This document shows positions 47,771-61,355 of a DNA stretch of 64,000 nt, piece after piece; within the stretch, counting starts at the first letter, position 1, and every line of letters starts with the position of its first letter. The DNA is from Anisakis pegreffii (lineage: Eukaryota; Nematoda; Chromadorea; Rhabditida; Anisakidae). Where the stretch lies: positions 1-64,000 of the forward strand of contig JAPYMA010000079.1 in the NCBI GenBank assembly GCA_035041965.1. Direction: 5' to 3'. The notes beneath the pieces were generated by a model. It was given only the letters and a program-made list of their open reading frames with translations. It ran no database searches and was not told where the DNA came from. A program made the position numbers and the translations under genes.

Positions 47771-49599
47771 ATAGATCATGACATGGGCATCACAATCGAA
47801 ATCGAACCAAATTTAGCTAACATTCAAAAGAGAGTCATCATGATTTGAGTAACTCTTACTTCATTCAAGTTGTGAAATCTTTTTAATTGTGAGGCCACGG
47901 CATTTGAATCCAAAGCATCTTTACCTTTCAGGTACGAGATGGAATCTATTCTGTATCAACAACCACAGTGTCTTCTTCTTCATAATTAAAATATCGTAAA
48001 ATTTTCAACAGCGAGAGTAATTCGCCGTCAAATTCATTCAGCATGACTGCAATTTTGATCAATGGAAAGTGACCATTGATTTGGTGGAGTGTTCTTGATT
48101 AGCACAAGGCTAATAATTAGCATTCTGCGGCCAAGCGCATCAATTAGTACCATATTTCAGGCTGTCACCCAGAAGACACTAAAGTTCAAACACCTAACTC
48201 AGTCTTCTTGAATTCTTTCGAAACGTGAGAAGGAAAGAGAACAGTTTTGAAGGGCAATGAAAGTGCGAATTAACGTTCCATTAATGGTCAATTAGGTAGT
48301 GATATTGGTAGATTAATTCCTTAGAATCACAGTTCGATTCATTATCGTGCACAAATTCATGCGATTTGAGTTGCTCTAGTATCTATCCTCTGATTATCTT
48401 CTTTTCGTCAGCATTTGTTTCGTTGTTCATCGTATTGTGTAGTCTGATGTTAAAAAAGGATGATTGAACGAACAAAACGCAATCGAAACCTAATTAACGT
48501 CCAATCAATAATTAGAGCAGTGATACGTACCAATTCAAATTCTTCACTTCCACATAAAACAATTGATCACTTCACTTAAGAATACAACCAAACTTCGATA
48601 CAGTTTATTCGTACAGAACCGTCCATATTTCCTCAGAAACTGGCACTCACAGATTGAGTTTAAACGGTTTAAACAATTTTCGAATGCGGAACTATCTGAG
48701 AGTCAATATGGCATAAGATTCATCAATGAAGGAAGGCATTTTGATACGTTGATTGGGTGGATTACAAGGTGTTCATAACAAATTTGTTTGAATTGAAATT
48801 GTCTTGCGAGTTGAGATTTTGGATGTTGTAAGATAGGGATGATTACACAGTGAGATAAATGATCATTTGCGATCATCTGTAAAGTGATCACAGACAGCAA
48901 TAACCGTATAGAAAATGTCCGTATACATATGCATGCATCATTACGATACTTCGCAACTATGCCGTTGTTTTAAATGGAATTAAGTGTATAATTAAAGTTT
49001 AAAATTGAATCAATTCATTCACTGCTGTGTTTCACACTGACGATCTCTTTATTCGTCACATCGAGTGTCCGTTCCAATTCGGTCAGTGGACAGCAATGAT
49101 CAACAGATACATCATCCTTCATTTTAGACTACTTGATTATCTCATGATAACGTCGTTTGCGCGAAGCTTATCCAAGGACAATACCTCAGTAGTTCAGTAC
49201 ATCTCAAAGTTAGCAAATATTGTTGCTAATAGTAAGAAGATATCATTCACACTTATTCTTCACAATATACCGAAACATTTTATTAATTGTCAAGGAGCGA
49301 ACAATCTGCTTTGACGGTACATTTATAGCATTCAACGGTAGAATTTTTGTTCCACTGCATTTTCAGCTCTACGAACAGGCCAGTTCATCACAACAGTGTT
49401 TCGACATAATTACAATAGCTCCATATGGGATACATATTCAAGCCACCGGTAACCTCAGATTTGCCCGCAAATGAGTTTCTTTTTGCGCCACTGCAACCAA
49501 CGGAATTTCTGCATTCAGAAAAATATATTTTGCCGAGCAATTATTATTAGATGTGAAGATATTAGATATCTTAATGAAATACGGTTTGCCATATTCGGG

Positions 49600-50560
49600 C
49601 ACACCGTATCCTCAAGTTTGTCCAGTAACACGTGAATATTTGTACACCAATCGATCCATCGAGATCTCTGGATTCAGAAAAACATATAGTTGACTGAGCG
49701 ATTCCGCTTTCTTGAGGAGATGTAGCTGTTTTTCTAAAGCCATCTCATTTAGCGCTAGGTCGCTCATTAACATTCCCGTATGATCACTATAGATCAATTA
49801 AAAGGTTATACATAACAATAGAAATTTGAGTTTGATGTATTAAAGCTCACCGTCTTCTCAGCTTTGCCTGGAAACATATCATCATTTATACACCGTTCGA
49901 TCGAGCATAATCTCTTCTTTCTAACGATGAAATACTGGGTTGAAAATATCCATTTTGCGAGGAGATATATTAATTTTTGTGATGCTATCAGGGTAAAGAG
50001 ATTCAAGCCTACCATACCCTCAGCTTTGACCAGTAACATATCAACTTCTTCACACCAATCGATCGAGCAGAATCTGTGGATAAAGAAAATCATATATTTT
50101 GTCGAGCGATTTTGCTTTGTTGAGGAAACATGGCTATTTTCTAAATGAAATACCGTTTGCCATCTTCGAGCCTACTGTCTCCTCAAGTTTGCCCAGTAAC
50201 ATATGAATATTTGTACACCTGTCGATCCAACGGAATCTCTAGATTCAGAAAAATATATATATCTCTGAGTGATTTTGCTTTCTTGACGAGATATAGCTAT
50301 TTTTCTAAAGCCATCCCAATTAGCGCGGAGGCACTCATTCAATGCACATTGTATCACTATAGATCAGTGTTGAACATTAATATAGCACTATAGGCGTTAC
50401 AGTCTTCAAGGTACCAGTACCCTCAGGTTTGCCCGGTAACATATGTGTTTTTTACACCGTTCGGTTCGTCAGAACCTCTAGATTCAGAGTGTTATATATT
50501 TTGCAGATCGATTTTGCTTACTTCAGGAGATACTGCTGTTTTGTTGAATCTGTCTGAAAG
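49600..50560. repeat. Degenerate tandem repeat with alternating 160/240-bp spacing
   Basis: A motif of about 120 bp begins CCTCAAGTTTGCCCAGTAAC. It continues through CGATCCA..GGAATCTC and TTCAGAAAAATATAT and ends near GATTTTGCTTTCTTGAGGAG. It recurs at about 49611, 49858, 50018, 50180 and 50420. Spacings are about 247, 160, 162 and 240 bp. No long frame runs through all copies. Confidence 0.75.
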
Positions 50561-51190
50561 CTGTGTGTTCCTTCAAGAGCAACCTACTTGGAAATGCTGT
50601 TTTAGTTTGCCAGTTCTTAACCTAGTTGCTCTCGGTACTGTTAGTTCGTTGGAATGTCATGTACTCAAAAGCACGTCTATTCCTAACTTTTTAATGCAAT
50701 ACTATATGAGACGATAAAAAATGTTTGGAACTGTTGAACGAGGCATTTTTGTGCTTTTTAAAAGGTTGAAATTCTGTTCAAAAATGCCCGGTGTATTGTA
50801 TGATTAGAGACGAATCGCTTCGGTTAAGCTGTACCGTTCGAGAATGATTTTTTCACTAGGTTAAGTCGTCGATTAAAGGTGTTAATAGAAAACAATTTGA
50901 TTGTGTGGCGCACTTGACTTGTTATGAATATACGTTTATTTGACTAGATAAAATTAATTGATATATACAAAACACATCATATCTAGCAGTAATAAGAACA
51001 CATTAATGGCAACAATAACACAAAAAAACAATAAAATCACTAAATTAGGCAGAATTCAGCATGATGTGATAGCCAATCACTTGTCGCACCATTTGATGAG
51101 CATTTATTAACTAAGGGGATCGCTAGAGAGTGGATCAACTGCAAGACGGGTCGTGATCCACTCCATTCAGGCACATTCACTCACAGTGCA

Positions 51191-54100
51191 TCACACATAG
51201 GTCATCGTATGAATACTTTGAGGTTGCTGAGCAAATACAGCCAACGGCAACGGATGTCCTTGGTTATCGACACGATTCGATGAGTCTCTGAAATGAGGCG
51301 ATCGTGATTTGGTTGGAGATATCGTAAACGATATAGATAGAGACAGTAGTACCTTGATATTCATGTTTTTCTTAACAGCCAGCAAGATTTTGAGATAACC
51401 GAAGCCTGTTGAGGAGATTTGGAAACGATAAATCCAAATTTGAAAATCACTGAGCGCAGAACTAACTCACCGTTGTCTGTGGTGCAGTCGTGGACTGTTC
51501 CATAACCTGCTCGGTGCCGTACCATAGCCACTCTCTCGACCATTTTCACCCGAATGCCTTGACTTACGATCTTCATCTATAGAACTGAAAAGCTGAATCG
51601 AATGGAATTTATCTGTTTTGATAGTGGCTCTCGTAAGAGGTAAAATTACCCATTTTGGGTAATCTGGAGGTGTCAAGGGATAATGGAGGGGAGTCGGGAT
51701 CTTAGTATTTCGTGCAGTTGTTAGTTTACGATAAAACGCCATTGTGATGGTGTTTTTTAAGTCGGATATGTAAATGCGGTTAGTTGATGGCATCACTTTT
51801 CATTCTCCTATGAGTATCATTAGCTCGTCCGGGCCTAACACGATTTTCATTTGTTTTAGCAGGGTTTTCATTCTTTTCCGAGCTGTTATAGTCGCTCTCA
51901 TGACTTTTATCAGCAAAATTGTTCTCTTCTGCTAATTTCTCATTCATTTCATTCAACAATCAAAGTCAAATTCTCATTCTATCAAATACACTCTATAATT
52001 GATCATATGACTCTTGAACATTGTTGTGCAATATCATTCAATTGTTGTATTGTTGACGTCGGTTATCAACACTCGTCAACGTATCAAGTAAATAGTGTTT
52101 GTCACAGAATAAGAATTTGATTGTAACTGTTAAGCGAAATGAGACGAAGTGAATGATAAAAAGTCATGAAGAGAACGATATTCTCATGCAATAGCTATGA
52201 GAGTGAATACAACACGTCTGAAAAGAATGAGAATCCATCTGAATCAGTATGAAGTGAGCGTCTCACAGACAATAGCTTCCATGCACTCATAACCAATTGC
52301 AATAATGAACAACACAACGGTCTAGGAGTTCAGCACAGAGGGATAATTCAACAAACGATTCTTATCAGAATCCTAGAATTTCCGCTCAAAGAAATACAGC
52401 GTTTTGGGTGTAAACGCTTCAGTTTGATCACTGTGTCAATGGTATGAGCGTAATAATACCGTTTTGGCGAAGGACTGTTGTGAATTTGCTCAAGTTCTCG
52501 TTCGAACGAATTCAACGACGACTCGGTGCTTAACGGCGACTCTTGCGAAGGAGGTGGTGGAGGACGGCAACTGGGTGGTGGTTTCCTGATTGAGTCCATC
52601 CGATTGTTCGATTGCGGTCGTTGATGATACATCAACTGTAATTATCAGTATTATTGGCAGGCATTTTATGTTGTCATTATCGCTTGATCTTAAGATTTTT
52701 GCTACTGATATCTTCATTATTTTATGTTGTGGCCATTGTTATTAATATCTTCATTATCATTGCAATTACTTTATGCTGTCGCCAATATAAAATTATTTTT
52801 ATGGATCGTAAAACAATATTATGACTCTCTACTACTGTATTGTATCGTTACCACTAGCTGATTTATCGATACATTATTAAATTATCCATTGTTACATGAA
52901 ATGCTCTCATTATTGCTTTATCATGCTTCCAAATGACTACACACAAGTAAGCTCAAAGGAAAGCCGATTTAACAACCTACTGCTCGTAATTAGCATTAAT
53001 TATTCACAAGAGCAATGAGCAACAAGTGCACTTGATCAACCGAATAAATAATAAAAGATAATTGGATCGTATCGGATTTATCGTCAGTAAAGAAGACTCG
53101 CAAATGAAGATGCTGCGATGTTGTGAGCATTTTTGAATGATATCTCAAGCGAAAGTAGACTGCTAGCAATAAAGCCTATGTACGATAAATTTAATGAGCT
53201 AACTTAGAAGTATGCTCATGACAAGTGCCCATTGCTAACCTGTCGTTCATGCATGGCGTTAATGTCCTCAAAGATCGTCTCTGAATCAGAACGCCTCACC
53301 GGAATCTCTTCATACATTCGACCGACAGTACAATAACCATCGGGAGCACCGTGGAATCGAAGTGTTGTCGCTGATTGGCGCAATTTGGTGTTCTTGACCG
53401 ATGATGGACCACCGACAAATGTATTCGGCCTTCTCGGCAAACTCCTGAAATCTTAGTTGATGAGTGTTTCAATCAGAATTTTCGGAACTGATGCAAATAA
53501 CCGAACTCAGGAACTCAATGTGGTGGTTTCAGTCACTTTCTATGACTTTTCCACAAAATTTACGGTAATCCATAAGGATATCAATGAAGACCTGAGTGAG
53601 GAAGGCGTCACGGTAATCGGAGTACGTGTGAAGAGATCATCGGCTGGTCCATAGATCATTATGGCTCGTCCCGTATCACTTTTCATGCTATCATAAGACC
53701 ACTGTTTGTCCGCACCCAATATCACATCTGTTGAGCGTTCGGAGTTTTTTTTCATATGATTCATCGCACTTGATTTAGACCTGAAATGGAAGAAACAGTA
53801 ACTCAAACGTTGCAAAAATAAACGAACTCCGAAGAAATTATGATACCATTAATCTTTAATAATCAAAGTGCAGATCATACAGAAAACTTGAGGGATGAGT
53901 TCGCACAATGCTTTATGAATAATGCTTTTTATAATACATCATTTAGAAATTCGGATATGCTTCATTGATCGTAACTGATCTCGTAGTGATATGATCACGA
54001 AATTAATTCACTACTCAAAACGATGATTATGAATTTATGTTGAACAAACATTATTATGATACTTATTATGAATTGTGATTAATAATTGAGATTATTTGAA

Positions 54101-57100
54101 GAATACTATGCATATGGATGTCTAGAATGGCTTCATTTGTGGTGCATTCAACAGAAATAAGAGCATGTCAGTTGCAGACTGCGACGTATTCATTCACCAC
54201 GGGGGTCCGTCAAGGTAATCAAAATGTTCAATCGTTGCATTCAATCTCAAAGCATTTGCTCGAGTTTCAACTTCAATCGCGCACATCGGCAATCGCCTAT
54301 TCATCCATCCTCTTATATACTCAACTCATTACACGCACCACTAACATACATTTCAATTATTTGGATAATGATCACTATTATAATTACAATTATTATTCCT
54401 TAACTGTAATTTGTACGGACGGATGCATTTTATAATAGAAGAGCACTCGAATTTCACACAACATTCTTAATCAACAGTGATTGATGTACTGAATTGAATG
54501 ATTTACTACTGAGATCCTCAAAAGGCTTAAATTTCTTCTTTGAAATGCCTCTTCAATTCATCTATCAAACTGATTTTGAAACAGAAAAGTTCAAAGTTGC
54601 TTCAATAAACAGTCCTTTCGATTTAAATTGCTTTTGTCTGCTAATTCAGTCGATCACTCAATTGACGCACTACTCTCAAATCTCAACTAATTGAGGTCGT
54701 ATTTGCTTCTTCCTCATTTTATAGAATAATAATTCATCAGCAAATCTTTTTCTCAGCATTGTGTTTCTCTCAGAATTCCTCTCAATTATCTCATTTTTCT
54801 CAGTGATTTATCTAAAGAATTGCGTGATGGTGACAGCACAAGTGAATTATTGCCCAGTTGTTTTTGTGTCAGTATATGTTCATCTGCCAAATTACGATTC
54901 CTTTCTGGATTAATTATTACGGTTTCTCTCAAACATTAATTATTCTGAGAGATTATTGAGTAATCTCTCAACGATAATGATTCATTGTCATTGATTTGTT
55001 CAAAAAAAAATCCAACGGCGATACACTTTGGAATTTGGGAGATCATTTCAGCATGTGAAATAATTTTCAAAAATTATCGCGAATCACCCGAATGTGGGAT
55101 AAAGTTGATGGATTGGATTGAATTTTGGTTCGATTTGGCATCTAACTGAAGAATGATCTCAATGTGATAAAGAACTGATGAGTGAATGCATTCCATGAGA
55201 ACATCGGAAGTGTTTAATTGTTCGAAAGAGCTATGCGAAACACGCAATATTGCTCATCATCACTTCAACAGTATTTCTTACAATTATGTTGTGCGCTCAC
55301 ATCTTCTTTTGGAGTTTATTCAGCAACACAATAAAACTGCCATTTGAGCACGTTATTATGCATGAACTGAAGCGAGAGGCGTTATCGAATCGAAAACAAT
55401 ACAACAACACTGATCCTCTCAGGGTTTGGAACAATGTTGGATGGCTTGAATCATTTTTACCAACCATTCAACAGTTCTACTCAGTATAATGATTGTGAAC
55501 CATGAATTCAGAAAAATTCCGTGAATACAAACGGCAAATGGCTTGTAGAAATCGGATGAATAATCAAAATTTTGATGGATGCTTAGGGCCAGACTTCAGT
55601 ATGAAATCTCAAGAATACTTCCCAAATTTTACTCCGAAACCGCAACGTACTTGTGGATGATGCATCGCAAGGAATTAAGGAAATGATTAAGAAAGTTAAT
55701 TTGATCTTCTTTGATCTTGTTCTTACTTACATCGAAGATGCTCTTAAGTTACTCTCATAGAAATGTAATGTTGACAAGTGGTCCCATAAAACGATCAAGA
55801 TAATAGCAGTAGGAAATGATGCAGAAACTGATTGTAAGAATGTAATGCAAATAAATCTGATTTACAATTAGTTGCTGTCGGAAGCAATAAATAAATTAGA
55901 ATGGTATCGTTTTTTTATGTATGCATCAGCCTGCATACGCATCCTTCCATATTTAGATATCTATCGATCATTGCGAAATGACAGATCAGTGCAATTAATG
56001 TGTCATTGATTGACCTCCAGAATTGAATTATGGACACAAATTATGTTCGTTACTCCGTAAATGTTGATTAGTATAACGCAATATACAGCACAGTTGTAAT
56101 CAATGATACGGATAATAAAGCCTGAGTCTGCTGGAGAATAGTTATGCTTTGAGGAAGTTGAAGTGATGGGTGAATGAAAGCATTTTGATTTCTAGGTGAT
56201 GGTGCATATTTTTGAATATCTTTTCTAAACTCGGTGGAGCATTTCCAGTGATTTGTTCAAACGATATTTTCATCTTATTAGGTGAGTATTGTGCTGAAGA
56301 AGCGATAGGCATTCACTCACCGTCGTCGTATCTTGAACACGATAATCATCACTATCAAAGCGGTTGATAGAGTCGCACCCAATGCGATTACCAAGTAAGG
56401 GAAATAGTCGACGTGAAAAATGGCAAAAATATTCGATAAACCAAAGTTAGGCGTCGCATTATCGCGTGAATCACATTGTCGGATCTGAAACGTGAATCTT
56501 CAATCAAGCTGCACCATCGGTAAGGTTATGGTCTAGAGGACGACTGTAGAAACATTAATAAAACTAAATAAATGATCTATTAGATAGTTTCGGACAGGAA
56601 CAATTGATCAGACTCCAGCAAAATCGTAGGTAGCAGCCCCATTTCTGTGAATCAGGAATTTCAATCCCTTATCAAACCATTCTAAACATCGAAAACTGGA
56701 CCTAGATCCAGTTCCCAGGAAATGAGATTTTTATCAACGAATGATCTGATGATCGATTGGTTGTGCTTCGAGTCGTCGAATAACCAAGATCGTAACCTAG
56801 TGACAAACACGAAGCAATTTCTCATCTCGTTATTAATGGTCACATCTGTGCATTCATTACATGTTTATCAACACTATCCCAAATATGGACGTCTCTAAAA
56901 TGCGTAAATTTCGCATGACGGCTAATTTTAAGGATCAGTCGTTTAACTCTTTGTGCCTTCATGTGTCGAGATTTTTCAACGGATTTTTGCCGCTCCAAAT
57001 TCTTGGATAATACTTTGTAAGCTGCACATTCGCTATGATAAAGTAATTCTGTTTTGGTGGGAAATTTCTTGTAAACAATTGAATATTGTTGATAATGAGA

Positions 57101-57911
57101 TGAGAAGAGCACATTGCAGTAATCTAATCTAACGACTGCTGTAATATATCATCACATCGGATTGGATAGATACGCTGCTGGCTCTCAGCTATAATCAGTC
57201 TGTATGCATGTCTGTTTGCACATAAATCATTTAATGATGACACCAGAGGTCATAAATCTTACTTATGCGATGCGATGCGATGTAGCGATCAGGATATAGT
57301 TGCATTAGCCAAAAATACGTATCAATGGAAAGTAATAAATGAATTTTTAAGATCGGCTACGTCAGAATTGAATTCATTCATTCGATCAGTCATTAAATCA
57401 TATTCATATTCACAACAAATATTTTGCAGTGTATTTAATAGAATGCTGTAACATCCGACTAACACCGTCTGCTGCATTGTATTATGTTAAAGAACTATGC
57501 TTGAATTGCTGATGGTGGTGGTATCTTTTATCGATAATGATGCATTATTGGTCATTCAGTGGTCACTTAATGGTCAACGCTATAGTATAATGCAGCAGTA
57601 GCAGTCATAATCATAATAAATGCATTAATGCTTAGTGATGTGTAGAAAAACAATCAAAACATCATTAGTGATGAATGATGTTTCCTGAGAGTGAATATTA
57701 TAATTGTTGATGGATTATTGCAGGCAAGTGATTCAGTTGAGAGGCTGGCCAATCGCTTTTGAAGCACATGCAATGAATAAACCTGAAGCGATTTGCTTAC
57801 CTGCTTGAGTTCTTCGACCGGTTCGTCGGAGAGGAGATGCCATATGAGCGTAGGATCCGGAGGTTCAGGGATGTCGAATTCGGGCGGTGGTGGAATACAT
57901 TCACAACCCAT
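51191..57911 (-). CDS. Single-pass membrane protein with PDZ-ligand-like C-terminus, 7 exons
   Basis: I do not recognise the family. Exons: 57911-57801, 56484-56321, 53780-53592, 53444-53240, 52635-52460, 51584-51471, 51287-51191, all in phase, about 351 aa. The N-terminal exon is proline- and acid-rich (CECIPPPPEFDIPEPPDPTL). Exon 2 has an N-glycosylation site (NAT, residues 46-48) and one membrane span (PYLVIALGATLSTALIVMII, from about residue 66) stopped by KIRRR. The cytoplasmic tail has many Ser/Tyr sites, a proline-rich stretch (RPPPPP) and ends TMTYV, a class I PDZ ligand. The layout resembles a neuronal adhesion receptor tail such as neuroligin, but no esterase domain was found. ATG at 57911 follows an acceptor-like TTTCAG, so further 5' exons could exist. 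Confidence 0.75.
51622..52333 (+). mobile_element. hAT-type repeat, third copy, in an intron
   Basis: The left end TAGTGGCTCTC is a decayed version of the CAGTGGTTCTC terminal repeat and is followed by the same palindromic ATTACCC..GGGTAAT block. The internal region matches 47217-47770 closely. The right end stops near the GGTCTAG block, about 120 bp before the expected terminus. It lies in the intron between exons 52460 and 51584 of the membrane-protein gene. Confidence 0.8.
53781..56320 (-). other. 2.5-kb intron of the membrane-protein gene
   Basis: The intron has a GTGAGT donor at 56320 and a TTTCAG acceptor at 53781. Plus-strand frames at 54118-54435 and 55250-55489 lie within it without any recognisable feature. 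No nested gene is called. Confidence 0.5.
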
Positions 57912-60900
57912 TATTGTAGCATGATAATATTAAAATCTGAAACTACCAGAACAATATCACAAAATTATTAAAAGTTTTATGAAATCATACGCACGTACGT
58001 TCGGACACAATAAGATGCTTGAGAATAGCGATGATCGACGAATAGCGATGCCTAATTGTAAGCTGCCGAAATATTTTTTAAAATGAAACAACCAAGGGCG
58101 TCCTCAAATGACAGCAGCAGCCTCATAAATGTACTCTGTTCGCGTGATCCGACCAAAATGAGAACGATGTACTGAAATTGTGTGATGCAGCCACAAATTG
58201 AGAATTGTATTTAAGGGCGATTGCTTCACTCACTCGCAATCGTTCATACAAACAGCATTTAGCACAACAATCATGAACCAATTCATATTCCACACCAATA
58301 ATCTAATTTCAGATCAAATCCAATTAACACATCAAGAAGTAACAAGACATCGCGCATTAAATCGTTTAGCTTGCAGCAGCAAAACTTACGGAACATAATA
58401 GAACAAAATAAAATTTGCAGAATGCAAGTCGATTGACTGCAATGACTGCTTAAATGGAATAAAGTCGAGGATGAAGAAGAAGAACGTTTTGGAGAAATCA
58501 GATGAACGCTGGATATAATTTGATGATTATCCGCGAAATGATGTGATAATAATAGCATTAGGGTGGCTGAATGAGGAGTGGGGAGGATGTGGCCGTTGAA
58601 GTAGTTGAATGTGGTTGATTTGATTGTGATATAGTAACAATCAACGGGAATTGATGTCTTTTCCTGCGGACAAAAATGAAAGGCTAATGAAATTGAGCAT
58701 GATTATGCGAATGAAGACCGGATAAGTAATGTTTCGGAAAAGAGGAAACTAATCGGCAGAAGAGCGGACGGAGCATTCGTGGATATAATTTCATCAACTT
58801 TCAAAATTTGTTCTAAGCAAAAAGATTTCTTCCGCGTGAACGCATTACATAACAACAGTCGACAGTAGGTCACGACTGAGTAAGGAAAAACAATTTAATT
58901 CGGAAAATTCGGTGAACTAATTAGTGTTCATTCAGAGGCGACTATCATTTATCTTCATCGAGCTGAATTTTCGAAAGATTGTCACAAAAAAAGAGGCCTG
59001 CTGAAGTATTCCCCTGCTGAGTAGCTGACAATCAGTTTGTTTGACAGATTCATCAAAAAAACGATCATTTTAGGAAAAATTCAATCGGGATGAAAAACTT
59101 GATGAACTTTTCATGCTTGACTCTAGTTTGAAATATGAATGAAAGTGCTTTCAGTGAGTTTGAAAGAACACGCTCAAATTCAGCGGTTTTCGGGGAATAA
59201 CATAGCAATTGCCGAGTTGTGATTTGATCAACAGAGTCAAAATTTGTCATCATTACAAAATTTTGTTCAGCTTAATCAAAATATACCACTGAAATCAAAA
59301 TATACCACTGTATTGTGCATTCTTCAGTGACTGTTCATGGTTCATCAACAAGGAACGGAACATGAAATAAACGTTTTACCACTCAATATGAAGGAATACT
59401 GAAAATGAGGTGCGGAAATCGCTCCTCTAAATATGGTTTTGCATATAATTTTATGATCAGTTTTATCGGTTTGTATGTGGGAATGAACAATGTGAAAAGC
59501 ACATGCATGCATGACCACAACACAACCATAACATATGCATACTAATTTCTCGCGGTAACTCAAAACAATTCGAATTTTGAATGAACAATGAATGCTTGTT
59601 TCCGTTGATTGCTAATTTTTGGGTGATATTCAGTGATGAAGCAACAGGAGAGAACCTCTCTGCACGGAATGTCGTGAATGGTCAGACGTAACCGAATACC
59701 TGAAATGTGCTAGTGGTTAATAACTGATTCGATGTAATAATGATCATTAGGTGGATGAGAAGGTATCTATGAAACACTTCAGGCATGTGTTGTGAAATAC
59801 ATTACAGATTAATTGTGGTCGTTCACAGAACGGAATCTCACTAACATTGTCCCGATTCATCCATTGGCCAGCAGGTGTATTACTGCAGAATAACGCCAAA
59901 ATAAAAATGCATCAAAATAGTCTCATGAAAAAAAGGAGAAACTGGAAATTACGCGAATTCAAGAAGTCCAAGCGAACAGATGTTCAGTTCAGTTCAGATC
60001 AAAGCGAACGTTCGTTGATTAGAACAATTACGGCAGAAAACTGGCTCACTGTGGACAATGAACGTTCTTTCAAGTTGAAAAAATGGACTACATGCTGTTT
60101 CATACCTCAAACAAGGCAGCTGCTCAACATCGCTGAATAAAAAGTATACTTATGCGCTTTTAGAGTGTGCTTTATACACATCGAAAGAATCGTTGCAGTT
60201 AATTTTATGTACCTACAATACTAAATTTACAGTATGAAAGCTAAATCGCTTCACTTGATAGCATCTTATCGTCTTTCCTACACCTTCATTCATATTAATT
60301 GCCGAATAAAGCACACACGTATATGACCGCCATCCGCAATTTCGCGCTGCTTTGATTTAGCGATTGCAAATTATTGATGACCATAAACTTGAAAAGTAAA
60401 CAGTTCATGTGCCTCACTTTGCCATCGTAAATTGAGATCATGTGGTTGGATTGTAAACGATCAAATGACTGAATATAAGCAGAGTGAATATATCATTCAC
60501 TGTCATTGACACTGGTAAACTGTGGAAGCAGATTTGTTCGTATGCTTGAAACAAACTGAGTACAGTACAGCTGAGTACAGTACAGGTATAGTTCATCAAA
60601 CTGAAATCTTAAATTCTTTAAAAAAAACATGGGAATTTGAAAAGAACTTGAACAGAATCATCACGAAAAGGCACAGTGGTGATAAAGTTTTTAGATGTGT
60701 ATGAAATGAAATGCTGAATGACGAATGAATCAGTCAGTGAATGTACGGACGGACATGCATCGAACGAGCAATGCGAAGCACTGCGACGGACGGAAAGGCG
60801 ATGAGGAAAGGCGTCAATGCGCTAATGAAGCAAACGCGCTTCTGGATGAATCGCAAATCCGATTTACAAATTTAATCGTAAGCATTTATATTATGGTTGT

Positions 60901-60913
60901 GATTGGGTTATGA

Positions 60914-60928
60914 TGTGTGTGTGTGTGT
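60914..60928. repeat. GT microsatellite
   Basis: About 15 bp of uninterrupted TG dinucleotides. Confidence 0.85.
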
Positions 60929-60986
60929 TACGATGATGTCCATACAACATTTGTATAGTTATGTAGCTGGCTGGTGACTTAGTTGC

Positions 60987-61355
60987 ATGTGTCGTGCTGA
61001 TTTATTTATTTATTTATGCATGATCCAATATACTGACAACGAATGCTGCTGCATGCCTCCTCTACAACAACGATTCCAACCCAGCAAGTGCAAGGAACAT
61101 CCTCACTCTTGCACTAATCTAATCAGCGCTACAAACAAGACTCGACAAAAGGTGCTAGATTCGGCGCCTCGTTACGATCTATTCGTTCCGATCGATCTGC
61201 CCATAGAACACCGCTGTGAAAACACAGTAGCAGCACTGCACTTGAGTTGGGTAGACTTGGGCAGAAACAACAAACAATCTCTCGTTATTATCTCTTGCTT
61301 AAGTGGAATTGTAACGGTTCTTGTGATCACTTCAGCCAAGATGTGTAGGATATAA
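60987..61355 (+). CDS. Candidate small Cys-rich protein with C-terminal hydrophobic segment
   Basis: One of the longer unexplained open frames (up to 122 codons). From about 61021 it reads as non-repetitive protein: NECCCMPPLQQRFQPSKCKE, then RYDLFVPIDLPIEHRCENT, and near the end QSLVIISCLSGIVTVLVITS, a possible membrane span, before a short basic tail. There is no evident signal peptide, the first ATG context is poor and no splice partner was found, so it may be one exon of a larger gene or chance. Confidence 0.3.
   Translation: MCRADLFIYLCMIQYTDNECCCMPPLQQRFQPSKCKEHPHSCTNLISATNKTRQKVLDSAPRYDLFVPIDLPIEHRCENTVAALHLSWVDLGRNNKQSLVIISCLSGIVTVLVITSAKMCRI

Larger units (their letters stand above)
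45129..51190. other. 6-kb gene-poor region
   Basis: No gene is supported. The collagen promoter lies at the left end. A minus-strand frame at 45464-45760 (98 codons) has no signature. A transposon relative lies at 47217-47770 and a degenerate tandem repeat at about 49600-50560. Plus-strand open frames at 49027-49314 and 49220-49474 have protein-like composition at their 3' parts, but no splice context or family. Confidence 0.45.

Noticed and set aside
56840..57112. Basic 90-codon minus-strand frame inside the first intron of the membrane-protein gene
   Set aside because: Exon 57801 joins exon 56484 in phase without it, and no family was recognised; it may be a decayed insertion.
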